Position numbers and translations under genes: made by a program. The notes beneath the pieces were generated by a model. It had not been told where the DNA came from, searched no databases, and saw nothing but the letters and a program-made list of their open reading frames with translations. A stretch of 64,000 bases of DNA from Pseudomonadota bacterium (lineage in GTDB: Bacteria; Pseudomonadota; Alphaproteobacteria; Rhizobiales; Phreatobacteraceae): the NCBI GenBank assembly GCA_020161695.1, contig JAIUOO010000005.1:178322-242321 (forward strand). The letters are read 5' to 3'. This document shows, piece by piece, positions 18,935 through 27,436 of the stretch. Positions within the stretch are counted from its first letter, which is position 1; every line of letters begins with the position of its first letter.

Positions 18935-20139
18935 CAGGCGCCTCGGTAGCGCTGGTACAGCGGATTGAAGCCGATCCGATAGACCAGTTCGGCCGGCTGC
19001 TCCACCGACCAGATCGCGATATCTGCGCGCCGACCGGGTTCCAGCACGCCGATATCGTCGCGCCCGAGCGCCCTGGCCGCATTGCGGGTGAAGCCGAGGA
19101 GGCATTCCTCGACCGTCAGCCGGAACAGCGTCGCACCCATGTTCATCGTGAGCAGCGGCGAGGTCAGCGGCGACGAGCCGGGATTTGAGTCGGTGGCGAG
19201 CGCGATAGCCGTGCCGTGTTTGCGGAAATGGGCAACGGGCGGCACCTGCGTCTCCCGGATGAAATAATAGGCGCCCGGCAGCAGCACCGCGACCGTACCG
19301 GTCTTCGCCATGGCCGCTGCGCCTGCCTCGTCGGTATATTCGAGATGGTCGGCGGACAGCGCGCCGTGATCAGCGGCGAGCCGCGCTCCGTGCAGGTTCG
19401 AGAGCTGGTCGGCATGGAGCTTCACCGGCAGGCCGTGCGCCTTCGCCGCGCCGAACACTTTCGCCGTCTGTTCGACGGAGAAGGCAATACCCTCGCAGAA
19501 GGCGTCCACGGCATCCGCGAGACCATGGCGGGCGATGGCCGGGATCATCTTGTGGCAGACGAGGTCGATATAAGCCTGCTTGTCGCCATTCGCCTCCGGC
19601 GGCAGCGCATGGGCGCCGAGGAACGTCGTGACCACCCCGATATCGCGGTGCTCCGGCAGCGAGCGCGCGACCTGCAACTGCTTCTGCTCGGTCTCGAGGT
19701 CGAGGCCGTAGCCCGACTTGACCTCGAGCGTGGTGACGCCTTCGGCAATCAGCGCGTCGAGGCGGGGCAGCGTCTGGTCAACGAGATCGCGTGGCTTGGC
19801 GCTCCGCGTCGCCTTGACGGTGGAGACGATACCGCCGCCGGCGCGTGCGATCTCCTCGTAGCTCGCACCCTTCAGCCGTAGCTCGAATTCATGGGCGCGG
19901 TCGCCGCCATAGACGAGATGGGTGTGGCAGTCGATCAGGCCCGGCGTGATCCAGCGGCCTTCGCAGCGGACGGTTTCGACGGGATCGAGACGCGGCGCGT
20001 CCGCGCGAGCTCCGACATAGACGACGCGTCCGCCCTCGGTGGCGACGACACCGTCCTCGATCAGGCCGAGGCCACCGTTCGGACCGCCCCCGGCCATGGT
20101 CGCGAGCCGCGCGTCGCGAAAAAGCCGGTCAACGCGCAT
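18934..20139 (-). CDS. hutI: Imidazolonepropionase
   Basis: The 401-residue amidohydrolase opens imidazolonepropionate to formiminoglutamate. The metal-binding His-x-His is in [15 protein letters not shown] (near residue 74-76). [26 protein letters not shown] and the late Asp in [12 protein letters not shown] are also HutI features. It is the first gene of the minus-strand hut operon and is divergent from hutF, with 70 bp between the two starts used here. No hutC repressor or histidine permease gene lies beside it. Confidence 0.96.
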   Translation of the reverse strand: MRVDRLFRDARLATMAGGGPNGGLGLIEDGVVATEGGRVVYVGARADAPRLDPVETVRCEGRWITPGLIDCHTHLVYGGDRAHEFELRLKGASYEEIARAGGGIVSTVKATRSAKPRDLVDQTLPRLDALIAEGVTTLEVKSGYGLDLETEQKQLQVARSLPEHRDIGVVTTFLGAHALPPEANGDKQAYIDLVCHKMIPAIARHGLADAVDAFCEGIAFSVEQTAKVFGAAKAHGLPVKLHADQLSNLHGARLAADHGALSADHLEYTDEAGAAAMAKTGTVAVLLPGAYYFIRETQVPPVAHFRKHGTAIALATDSNPGSSPLTSPLLTMNMGATLFRLTVEECLLGFTRNAARALGRDDIGVLEPGRRADIAIWSVEQPAELVYRIGFNPLYQRYRGA

Positions 20140-20209
20140 GACAATCTCGCGGCACGTCGTATTCCTCGCCCAACAATGCTAGGCGATGGACCGTAGCATG
20201 GAGACGGCG

Positions 20210-21571
20210 ATGGACAAGTTCCATCTGGACAAGGCACTCACCCCGCAGGGCTGGCGGGAGAACATCGTTCTCTCCATCGGCGCGGACGGGATCATCGCGG
20301 CGGTCGACGAAGGAGCGCCGGCCGCCGATGCAGTGCGCATCCGCGGCTTTGCCCTGCCCGGCCTTCCCAACCTGCACTCCCACGCCTTCCAGCGCGGCAT
20401 TGCCGGCCTGACCGAGGTCGCTGGCGCCGGCGACGATTCGTTCTGGACCTGGCGCGACTGGATGTACCGCTTCGCGCTGGCGCTCGATCCCGATGATGTC
20501 GAGGCGATCGCAGCGCTCGCCTATGTCGAGATGCTGGAAGCCGGGCTCACCACCGTCGGCGAGTTCCACTATCTCCATCACGACCGGGATGGCCGCCCTT
20601 ATGCCGATCCGGCCGAGCTTGGCCGGCGCTGCGTCGCGGCAGCGGCGGAGACCGGCCTTGCGATCACGCTCCTGCCGGTCTTCTACGCGCATTCCGGCTT
20701 CGGCGGTCAGCCGCCGGGCGAAGGCCAGCGCCGGTTCATCTGCGATCTCGACCTGTTCGGGCGGGTGGCGGGCGGCGCGGCGGGGGCGGCGGCCTCCTAC
20801 GCGCGCGGGCGTTTCGGCATCGCCCCGCACTCGCTGCGGGCGGTGACGCAGGATGAGCTGCGGCTGCTGACTGGCGCTTTTCCCGATTGCCCGATCCACA
20901 TCCACGTCTCCGAGCAGGTGAAGGAAGTCGATGACTGCCTCGCAGCGCATGGCGCGCGACCCATCGCTCTTCTCGCCGATACGGTGCCACTATCCGAACG
21001 CTGGTGCCTCATCCATGCGACCCATGCGGACGCAGACGAGAGAACGGCCATGGCGAGGGCCGGGGCGGTTGTCGGCCTCTGCCCGATCACCGAGGCCAAT
21101 CTCGGCGATGGCCTGTTCGAGGGCGTCGATTTCAGCGGCCGGGGCGGGCGCTTCGGTGTCGGCACCGATTCGAACGTCGCCATCTCGGCAACGGCCGAGC
21201 TCTCGATGCTCGAATATTCCCAGCGCTTCCTGACCCGCCGTCGCAATGCGCTCAGCCCCCGCAACGCTTCGACCGGCCGGACCCTGTTCGATTCATGCCT
21301 TGCCGGCGGCGCGCAGGCCCTCGGCCTCGGGACGGTCGGCCTCGCCGTCGGCGCGCCGGCCGATTTCGTCGTGCTCGATGCCGGCCACATCGCGTTTGCG
21401 GGACGAACCGGCGACGCCGTGATCGATTCCTGGATATTCGGCCCGTCGGCCGGGGCGGTATCGGAAGTTTATGTCTCGGGCCGCCGGGTCGTCGATGGCG
21501 GCCGGCACGTCGCACGCCCGGCGATCGAGGCGCGCGCGCGCAAGGTTCTGGAACGCGTCATCGCGGCCTGA
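20210..21571 (+). CDS. hutF: Formimidoylglutamate deiminase
   Basis: The 453-residue amidohydrolase converts formiminoglutamate to N-formylglutamate and ammonia. The metal motif HSHAFQRG (near residue 60) and the late VGTDSNVAIS match HutF. The start at 20210 is preferred because GGAG (20200-20203) is placed six bases upstream. ATGs at 20186 and 20198 in the same frame lack such a site and would add up to eight residues. It is divergent from hutI, so the short shared region probably contains both promoters. It ends 3 nt before the convergent SH3 gene. Confidence 0.94.
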   Translation: MDKFHLDKALTPQGWRENIVLSIGADGIIAAVDEGAPAADAVRIRGFALPGLPNLHSHAFQRGIAGLTEVAGAGDDSFWTWRDWMYRFALALDPDDVEAIAALAYVEMLEAGLTTVGEFHYLHHDRDGRPYADPAELGRRCVAAAAETGLAITLLPVFYAHSGFGGQPPGEGQRRFICDLDLFGRVAGGAAGAAASYARGRFGIAPHSLRAVTQDELRLLTGAFPDCPIHIHVSEQVKEVDDCLAAHGARPIALLADTVPLSERWCLIHATHADADERTAMARAGAVVGLCPITEANLGDGLFEGVDFSGRGGRFGVGTDSNVAISATAELSMLEYSQRFLTRRRNALSPRNASTGRTLFDSCLAGGAQALGLGTVGLAVGAPADFVVLDAGHIAFAGRTGDAVIDSWIFGPSAGAVSEVYVSGRRVVDGGRHVARPAIEARARKVLERVIAA

Positions 21572-21574
21572 GCG

Positions 21575-22099
21575 TCAGTCCATCCGCTCGTTCGGATAGA
21601 CGCCCCAGAGCCGGTTCTGCTCGACCCAGCCGTCGAAGCCCTCGCCGGTGAAGCGGCACCACGTTCCCGTGCAGGAGCGCACGGTGCCCTGCACCCTCGG
21701 CTCGACGCGGGCGACGATCCGCTCGCCGCCGGCGCGGTTCATCAGCGACACGAGCTCGCCGGCATTGCCGCGCGCCATGACCATGGCGGTGCGCCGGCCG
21801 GACAGCATCGAATGGAACACCCAGGTCTCGGTGCCCTCGTGATCCCGGATGCGCCGCCAGTTGTCGAACTCGGCGGTGACCTCCACCGGCAGGCCCGCGC
21901 GCTGGTAGATCCAGATCACCTGATGGTCCCGGGTCGGGCCCATGCGGGCGTTGACGCGCTCGGATTTCAGGCTGACGAAACGCGGAACCGGCAGCCGGGT
22001 CTGCGAGCCCAGCGAGCCCGTCACCTCTGCCGCCGCAGCCGGAGCCGCGAACGCGGCGAGAAATGCGGCCGCAACCGCGCTGACGCTCAGACGACGCAT
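21575..22099 (-). CDS. Secreted SH3-domain protein
   Basis: The 174-residue protein has a Sec signal peptide (residues 1-23, ending APAAAAEV) and two bacterial SH3-like repeats. The first is near VNARMGPTRDHQVIW-INWRR, with a WVFHSML segment, and the second covers the C-terminal CTGTWCRFTGEGFDGWVEQNRLWGVY. Two Cys in CTGTWC could form a disulfide. The family is common in Rhizobiales and presumably binds cell-wall or periplasmic partners. No specific role is known. It is convergent with hutF, separated by only 3 nt. Confidence 0.85.
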   Translation of the reverse strand: MRRLSVSAVAAAFLAAFAAPAAAAEVTGSLGSQTRLPVPRFVSLKSERVNARMGPTRDHQVIWIYQRAGLPVEVTAEFDNWRRIRDHEGTETWVFHSMLSGRRTAMVMARGNAGELVSLMNRAGGERIVARVEPRVQGTVRSCTGTWCRFTGEGFDGWVEQNRLWGVYPNERMD

Positions 22100-22294
22100 A
22101 CGCAACCCACACGCATTGCCGGCCGCGCGCCCCCTTCCGAAAGACGGGTAAGGTCGGGGGGACGGCCGCTTTGTCTCGGGCGACCCATCTGATAGACGTG
22201 TCGCCTCGCGGCCAGTGTCGCCGCTCAGGGTTAAGACACGCTTGACGGGCCGGGCAAAAATGCCCGCCGCCAAGGACGGATCAGAGGTTGGGGA

Positions 22295-23293
22295 ATGGCG
22301 AACCGCAAGAAGCCGCTCGTCGTGGTGACGCGCAAGCTGCCGGATTCGGTGGAAACGCGCATGCGCGAGCTGTTCGAAACGCGCCTCAACGTCGACGACA
22401 AGCCGATGAGCCAGGCCGATCTGGTCGCCGCGGTGAAAAGCGCCGAGGTGCTGGTGCCGACCATCACCGACAAGATCGACTCGGCGCTGCTGTCGCAGGC
22501 CGGCCCGCAGCTCCGCCTGATCGCCCAGTTCGGTAACGGCGTCGACAATATCGACGTCGCAACCGCCATCCAGCGCGGCATCACGGTCACCAACACGCCG
22601 GGCGTGCTGACCGAGGACACCGCCGACATGACCATGGCGCTGATCCTCGCCGTGCCGCGCCGCCTCGCCGAAGGCCTGGAAGTGCTCGAACACAGCGAGT
22701 GGGGCGGCTGGGCGCCGACCTGGATGCTCGGCAAGCGCGTCCACGGCAAGCGCCTCGGCATCGTCGGCATGGGCCGGATCGGCCAGGCTCTGGCGCGCCG
22801 CGCCGCCGCCTTCGGCATGCAGATCCACTACCACAACCGCCGCCGCCTTCCTGAGAAAGTCGAGCAGGCGCTGGATGCGACCTACTGGGAGAGCCTCGAC
22901 CAGATGCTCGCCCGCATGGACATCGTCTCGGTCAATTGCCCGCATACGCCGGCGACCTACCATCTCCTGTCGGCGCGCCGGTTGAAGCTGCTCAAGAAGG
23001 ACGCCTATATCGTCAACACCGCGCGCGGCGAGATCATCGACGAAGTGGCGCTGACCCGCATGATCGAGGCGGGCGACCTCGCCGGTGCCGGCCTCGACGT
23101 GTTCGAGCACGAGCCGGCGGTCAATCCGCGCCTGATCAAGCTCGCCAAGGCTGGCAAGGTGGTGCTGCTGCCCCATATGGGCTCGGCCACCATCGAGGGC
23201 CGCGTCGACATGGGCGACAAGGTCATCGTCAACATCAAGGCCTTCATGGACGGCCACAAGCCGCCGGACCGCGTGCTGCCGTCCATGCTCTGA
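22295..23293 (+). CDS. gyaR: D-2-hydroxyacid dehydrogenase, D-glycerate dehydrogenase type
   Basis: The 332-residue NAD(P)-dependent enzyme probably reduces hydroxypyruvate or glyoxylate to the D-2-hydroxyacid. The nucleotide motif is GIVGMGRIGQALA. The catalytic Arg is in NTARGEIID, the Glu in DVFEHEPAV and the His in LLPHMGSAT. Length and N-terminus (VVVTRKLPDSVETRM) match GyaR-like proteins of Rhizobiales. The start has a GGGG-type site a few bases upstream. It stands alone, with a G+C-rich hairpin 12 nt after its stop. Confidence 0.85.
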   Translation: MANRKKPLVVVTRKLPDSVETRMRELFETRLNVDDKPMSQADLVAAVKSAEVLVPTITDKIDSALLSQAGPQLRLIAQFGNGVDNIDVATAIQRGITVTNTPGVLTEDTADMTMALILAVPRRLAEGLEVLEHSEWGGWAPTWMLGKRVHGKRLGIVGMGRIGQALARRAAAFGMQIHYHNRRRLPEKVEQALDATYWESLDQMLARMDIVSVNCPHTPATYHLLSARRLKLLKKDAYIVNTARGEIIDEVALTRMIEAGDLAGAGLDVFEHEPAVNPRLIKLAKAGKVVLLPHMGSATIEGRVDMGDKVIVNIKAFMDGHKPPDRVLPSML

Positions 23294-23304
23294 GGCCCGG
23301 GGGC

Positions 23305-23320
23305 GGCGGCTTGCGCCGCC
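23305..23320 (+). terminator. Candidate hairpin between convergent genes
   Basis: GGCGGC-TTGC-GCCGCC forms a six-pair GC hairpin 12 nt after the gyaR stop and 9 nt before the end of the convergent gene. It has no T-tract, so intrinsic termination is unproven. It may act as a transcript end or as a barrier between the two genes. Confidence 0.35.
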
Positions 23321-23328
23321 CGCAGTCC

Positions 23329-24240
23329 CTACAGCGGCTTGCCAAAGACCAGAAGCACCCGGTGGCGCTCGAATTCGCGCAGGTTGAGCCCCGAAGAGCC
23401 CCCGACCTCGTGGCCGCGGATCTGCGTGGCGACCGAAAGCGTCAGCCAGCTGCGCCCTGACGTCAGATAGATGCTCGGACCGAGATAGAAGGCATCGCCC
23501 TGGAAACGGCCGAGCGCCTGTCCCTCGTAAGCCCTCCGGTAGCTCGCTTCCAACCCCACGAAGACGCCGGGCGCGAGGCGCGCCGACACGGATGCGGCGA
23601 CGAACGTGCCGGAACTGCGCTCGGTCCACGGCAGATCAGCGCTGGCGCGCGTCTGGGTGTCGAGGCCGATGTTCACCGCTGCGAACAACCGGTCGTAGAT
23701 CAACTCTGAATCGAAGGCTGCGCGCACGCCGCCGGACCAGACGGTGGCAGCCCGTGCCGTGCCAGGATCGCGGCTGTCGTAGCCGCCATTGACATCGAGA
23801 GTCAGGCCGACCGGGCTCTTCTGCCGGTCGAGAATCTGGAATCGCGCCGACAGCCCGACGCCGCTGGCCCCGCCCGAATAGGTGTCGGGCAGGCCGGGCA
23901 CCCCGCGAGCACGCGCCGCGATCCCGTTGAAGGCGGCGGCGACCGCGACACCGGGCGCAAGGCCGTATTTCAGCTCGAAGTTCTGGTCGATCACGCTGTA
24001 GAGCCGGCCGCGGCGGCCGAAGGCTGCGGCGGTGTTGAAGTGCGGCACGATCGAGCCGGGCTCCTCGATGTCCGAACCCACCGTGAAGCCGAACATATGC
24101 TCGGAATCGACCTCGCTCTGGCGCGGCGGGCGCTCGGCACCCTCGTTTGCGCCTGCGGGAAGCGCGAGGCCTGCGATTCCGGCGAGCAGCGCGAGTGCGG
24201 GGAAACAGCGGGAACGAATGGAACGGCGACGCGGCGTCAT
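23329..24240 (-). CDS. Outer-membrane beta-barrel-type protein behind a Fur/Mur-like operator
   Basis: The 303-residue protein has a Sec signal (hydrophobic core around residues 13-30, ending PAGANEG). The rest consists of alternating short hydrophobic beta-strand-like stretches and ends with an outer-membrane-like LLVFGKPL. No family was recognised with certainty. ATG 24240 is preferred over an in-frame TTG at 24264. A perfect TGCAAAT-N-ATTTGCA palindrome starts 20 bp upstream, so iron or manganese control is likely. A metal-linked porin or channel role is an inference from that operator only. Confidence 0.7.
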   Translation of the reverse strand: MTPRRRSIRSRCFPALALLAGIAGLALPAGANEGAERPPRQSEVDSEHMFGFTVGSDIEEPGSIVPHFNTAAAFGRRGRLYSVIDQNFELKYGLAPGVAVAAAFNGIAARARGVPGLPDTYSGGASGVGLSARFQILDRQKSPVGLTLDVNGGYDSRDPGTARAATVWSGGVRAAFDSELIYDRLFAAVNIGLDTQTRASADLPWTERSSGTFVAASVSARLAPGVFVGLEASYRRAYEGQALGRFQGDAFYLGPSIYLTSGRSWLTLSVATQIRGHEVGGSSGLNLREFERHRVLLVFGKPL

Positions 24241-24259
24241 GTCTCTTTGCTCATGCTTC

Positions 24260-24274
24260 TGCAAATCATTTGCA
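24260..24274. promoter_or_regulatory. Fur/Mur-type operator palindrome
   Basis: TGCAAAT-C-ATTTGCA is a perfect 7-1-7 inverted repeat. It lies 20 bp before the ATG of the beta-barrel protein gene, overlapping its expected promoter. The sequence resembles the operators described for Fur and Mur in alphaproteobacteria. A Fur/Mur-type regulator gene is present in the window at 34790-35230. The metal sensed cannot be told from the site. Confidence 0.6.
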
Positions 24275-24440
24275 TCTTACGAACGTCGTCGATCTTGTCC
24301 AGCCCCGTCGCCGCATGCGGGAAGTCGCGCGGAGCAGGGCCCGGCGCGGCTTGTTCGGCCGGGTCGATCACGGAGTTGAGGTGGAAGGTCTGGGCCTGCT
24401 TTCGCGCGACGGCCTCTGGCCGATATTGCCGTGCCGTACC

Positions 24441-25217
24441 CTAGCGGCTCGTCCCGCTCAGCGGATTGGCGGGGTCCCAGCGATAGCGCACCGTCTCGAA
24501 ACGCATGGCGCGCGTGTCGATCATCAGGAGGCGGCCGACGAGGCCCTCGCCGAAGCCGACGATCTCGCGGATCACCTCCATCGCCATCATCGAGCCGACG
24601 ATGCCGGTGAGCGCGCCGACGATTCCCGCCTCCTGGCAGGTTGGCACAACGCCGGGCGGCGGCGCGTCGGGAAACAGGCAGCGATAGGTCGGGTTCGGCG
24701 CTCCGTCGGCTCCGGTCTCATGCCCCCGGATGGTGGTCAGCGTCGCATCGAACGTGCCGACGGCCGCCGTGACCAGAGCCTTCTTCTCGTGGAAGCATGC
24801 GTCCGACACCGCATAGCGCGTGGCAAAATTGTCCGAGCCGTCGGCGACGACGTCGTAGCCGCGCACGAGATCGCGGGCATTGCCGGCGGAAAGGCGCGTG
24901 ACATGGCCGATCACCTCGATATGCGGGTTGAGGCGACGGATCGCATTCGCGGCACTTTCCGTCTTCAGGACGTTCACGTCGTCGGTCCGGTGGATCACCT
25001 GCCGCTGGAGGTTGGAGAGCGCCACCGCATCGTCGTCGACGATGCCGATCGTCCCGACGCCGGCCGCCGCGAGATAAAGCAGGAGCGGCGCGCCGAGCCC
25101 CCCGGCGCCGATGACCAGCACCCGGGCGCGGCCGAGCTTCTGCTGACCGGGACCGCCGACCTCGCGCAGCACGATGTGCCGCGCGTAACGCTCGAGTTCG
25201 TCGGCGGAGAGGGCCAT
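24441..25217 (-). CDS. moeB: ThiF/MoeB-family adenylyltransferase lacking zinc cysteines
   Basis: The 258-residue E1-like enzyme should adenylate the C-terminus of a ubiquitin-like sulfur carrier such as MoaD. The ATP motif is GAGGLGAPLL (residues 37-46), followed by DDDAVALSNLQRQ. The Cys in PTCQEAG is the family cysteine of the crossover loop. Only one of the four zinc Cys of E. coli MoeB is visible (TYRCLFP has Thr for the first Cys), and the C-terminal CxxC is absent (YRWDPANP). Its ATG shares one base with the stop of the ThDP beta-subunit gene (TGATG). It could serve molybdopterin synthase (moaD at 48157) or a dedicated function with the decarboxylase. Confidence 0.82.
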   Translation of the reverse strand: MALSADELERYARHIVLREVGGPGQQKLGRARVLVIGAGGLGAPLLLYLAAAGVGTIGIVDDDAVALSNLQRQVIHRTDDVNVLKTESAANAIRRLNPHIEVIGHVTRLSAGNARDLVRGYDVVADGSDNFATRYAVSDACFHEKKALVTAAVGTFDATLTTIRGHETGADGAPNPTYRCLFPDAPPPGVVPTCQEAGIVGALTGIVGSMMAMEVIREIVGFGEGLVGRLLMIDTRAMRFETVRYRWDPANPLSGTSR

Positions 25218-25807
25218 CAGTCGATCGAAAGCCCCAGTGACTGCCTCGCGCGCGCGCGAATGGCGTGGCCATCCCGTGTCGGCAGGACGCGCTCGCGCTC
25301 CGTCTGGTCGATCTTGACGACCGCGACGCAGGGGCCGTTGGCGGTCGACGTTGCTCGGACCGCCAGCCGGTTGACCTCGTCCATGCCATCGATCAGCCTG
25401 GAATCCTCGATGCCGGAGGCCTTGGCGATCCCCGCGAGATCTGCCACGACCGCGTGGCTCGCCTGCCCGCCGGTCTCGCCATAGAGGCCGTTATCGAGCA
25501 CGACAACCGTGAGGTTCTTCGGTTGCTGCATGGCGATGGTCGCGAACGAGCCGACGCCCATCAGCATCTCGCCATCGCCGGTGACGGCGATGACCGGCGT
25601 GTCCGGTCGCGCCAGGGCGATGCCGAGCGCCATCACGGCGCAGCCGCCCATCGCGCCCCAGAGATAGACGTTGCGGTCGTTGTCACCGCAGGCGGCGACG
25701 TCATAGGTCGGCGAGCCGAGGCCGGTGACGACGATGGCTTCGCCGCGCTCCGCCAGCAGGCGGGCAACGACGGCGCGGCGATCGAGGCGGTTGAACGCTT
25801 GGCTCAT
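25217..25807 (-). CDS. ThDP-dependent decarboxylase beta subunit (ComE-like)
   Basis: The 196-residue protein is a stand-alone pyrophosphate-binding domain of a ThDP enzyme. The cofactor motif is GDGEMLMGVG followed by LDNGLYGETGG (GDG-x26-N type). Size and split-gene layout match sulfopyruvate decarboxylase ComE and the C-terminal half of phosphonopyruvate decarboxylase. Its start overlaps the alpha-subunit stop by 4 nt, and its stop shares one base with the MoeB-like start. The substrate is inferred to be a 3-substituted pyruvate such as sulfopyruvate. Phosphonopyruvate is possible, but no phosphonate genes are nearby. Confidence 0.82.
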   Translation of the reverse strand: MSQAFNRLDRRAVVARLLAERGEAIVVTGLGSPTYDVAACGDNDRNVYLWGAMGGCAVMALGIALARPDTPVIAVTGDGEMLMGVGSFATIAMQQPKNLTVVVLDNGLYGETGGQASHAVVADLAGIAKASGIEDSRLIDGMDEVNRLAVRATSTANGPCVAVVKIDQTERERVLPTRDGHAIRARARQSLGLSID

Positions 25808-26352
25808 TTCACGAACACCTTCGCCCCGACGAGCTGCTGGCCGAGCAGCACCGCGACAGCATTGCCGCCCTCATAGGCCATGCGGATGCCGGCGGCCGCA
25901 GCGGGACCGACTTCGGCGGGCTTGTCGGCGCGCAGGACATGCACGCCCATCAGACGGAACGCATCGGGTGTGCCGGTGCCCATGGGCACCTGCCACGGAT
26001 TGAACTCGCCCCACTCGCCACGCATCGTCACGAAGGTCAGGAACGGCCCGCCCATGTTCCGCACCAGCGAGAACATGTTGACGCAATTGCCGACGCCCGA
26101 GGACTGCATCAGCAGGCAGGCCCGGTCGCCGCCGAGCCATGCGCCGGAGGTCAGCGCGACGCCTTCCTCCTCGGTGGTCAGCGGGATCGCGACCATGGCC
26201 GGATCGGCATGGACAGCGCGGATCAGTTCGGCATGGCCGCCATCCGGCACATAGGCGACCTGGCGCACCTTGGCCGCCTTCAGCGCGGCGAAGATGTCGC
26301 CCGGCCAGCCGGCGGGCGAGGCATGCGTGGGCTGAGGGTGCAAGGCATTCAT
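25804..26352 (-). CDS. ThDP-dependent decarboxylase alpha subunit (ComD-like)
   Basis: The 182-residue protein is the pyrimidine-binding (PYR) domain partner of the next gene. The catalytic-type Glu lies in the TTEEEGVALTSGAWLGG segment (near residue 61-63), followed by LMQSSGVGNCVNMF, typical of the sulfopyruvate/phosphonopyruvate decarboxylase group. ATG 26352 begins the protein; the frame is open far upstream as an antisense artefact of the divergent gene. It starts 87 bp from the divergent dehydrogenase, implying shared regulation. The alpha and beta subunits should assemble into one enzyme with ThDP at their interface. Confidence 0.82.
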   Translation of the reverse strand: MNALHPQPTHASPAGWPGDIFAALKAAKVRQVAYVPDGGHAELIRAVHADPAMVAIPLTTEEEGVALTSGAWLGGDRACLLMQSSGVGNCVNMFSLVRNMGGPFLTFVTMRGEWGEFNPWQVPMGTGTPDAFRLMGVHVLRADKPAEVGPAAAAGIRMAYEGGNAVAVLLGQQLVGAKVFVK

Positions 26353-26439
26353 CGGCTGGCTAGGCTCCGCATCCTTCGCGAGGGGCGGACCATGACGCCG
26401 GCCCGGCCGCCGCACAAGAGAGACATGGGGAGGACAGGC

Positions 26440-27351
26440 ATGACGGTCGGTTTCATCGGACTGGGCAAGATGGGCAGGGGCATGGCCTCGAACCTCCAGA
26501 CCAAGGGCTTCGCGCTCGTCGTCCACGATGTGGTCGAGGCGCCGGTGCAGGCGCTGGTCGAACTCGGCGCGAAGCGCGGCACGCCGGCCGAGATCGCCGC
26601 CGCCTGCGACATCGTCGTCACCGTGCTGCCGACGGGCAAGGAAGTTCACGAGGTAATCCTCGCACCCGGTGGCATCCTTGACCACGCCAGGCCGGGCACG
26701 CTCATCCTCGACCTCTCGACCATCGACCCCGATACGACCGACCTCCTGCACAGCGAGGCGCGGCGTCGCGGCATGACCGCCGTGGACGCCCCTATCGGCC
26801 GCCTCGCCTGGCACGCCGACCGCGGCCAGAGCCTGTTCATGGTCGGCGCCGACGATGCCGACTACCAGCGCGTGCTGCCGCTCCTCAACGCCATGGGCAC
26901 GACCATCCATCATTCCGGCGGGCCGGGCGCGGGCACGCGCATGAAGCTGGTCAACAACTACCTCGCCATCATCCTTTGCCAGCTCAACGCCGAGGCGCTG
27001 AGCCTGTCGCAGCGCTTCGGCCTCGACCTCACGAAGACCCTCGACGTGCTCTACGGCACCACGGCGACCAACGGCCAGCTCAAGGTCAACTGGCCGAACA
27101 AGGTGCTGGCCGGCGACACCGAGCCGGGCTTCTCCATCGACCTCGCCCACAAGGACCTGACGCTGATCGTGCAGGCGGCCAATGCCGCACGCGTGCCGGT
27201 GCCCGTGGCAGCCGCTGCGCGCGAGGCCTTCTCGCAGGCGCGCTCGCGCGGCTACGGGCAGAACGACTTCTCGGCCATGGTCGATGTCGCCTGCGACCTC
27301 GCGCAGATCGAACGGGCGCGCCTGCCGAAGGGCTACACGCCGCCGGCGTAA
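26440..27351 (+). CDS. Beta-hydroxyacid dehydrogenase, sulfolactaldehyde reductase (YihU)-like
   Basis: The 303-residue NAD-dependent enzyme has the N-terminal GFIGLGKMGRGMASN cofactor motif, the DAPIGR substrate segment near 120, a GGPGAGTRMKLVNNY helix with the catalytic Lys, and the WPNKVLAGD and IDLAHKDL segments. As I recall it, E. coli YihU shares these same segments. The start at 26440 has GGGGAGG six bases upstream. It is divergent from the ComDE-like operon. The predicted reaction is interconversion of a 3-sulfo or 4-carbon semialdehyde with its alcohol. 3-Hydroxyisobutyrate or gamma-hydroxybutyrate remain alternatives. Confidence 0.82.
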   Translation: MTVGFIGLGKMGRGMASNLQTKGFALVVHDVVEAPVQALVELGAKRGTPAEIAAACDIVVTVLPTGKEVHEVILAPGGILDHARPGTLILDLSTIDPDTTDLLHSEARRRGMTAVDAPIGRLAWHADRGQSLFMVGADDADYQRVLPLLNAMGTTIHHSGGPGAGTRMKLVNNYLAIILCQLNAEALSLSQRFGLDLTKTLDVLYGTTATNGQLKVNWPNKVLAGDTEPGFSIDLAHKDLTLIVQAANAARVPVPVAAAAREAFSQARSRGYGQNDFSAMVDVACDLAQIERARLPKGYTPPA

Positions 27352-27436
27352 AGGGAGCCGATAAGCCCCCTCCTGTAAGCACTGCTGCCAGCGAGCCCCT
27401 TGCCGAATAGCCCGTGGCGCTCCACCACTAGCAACC

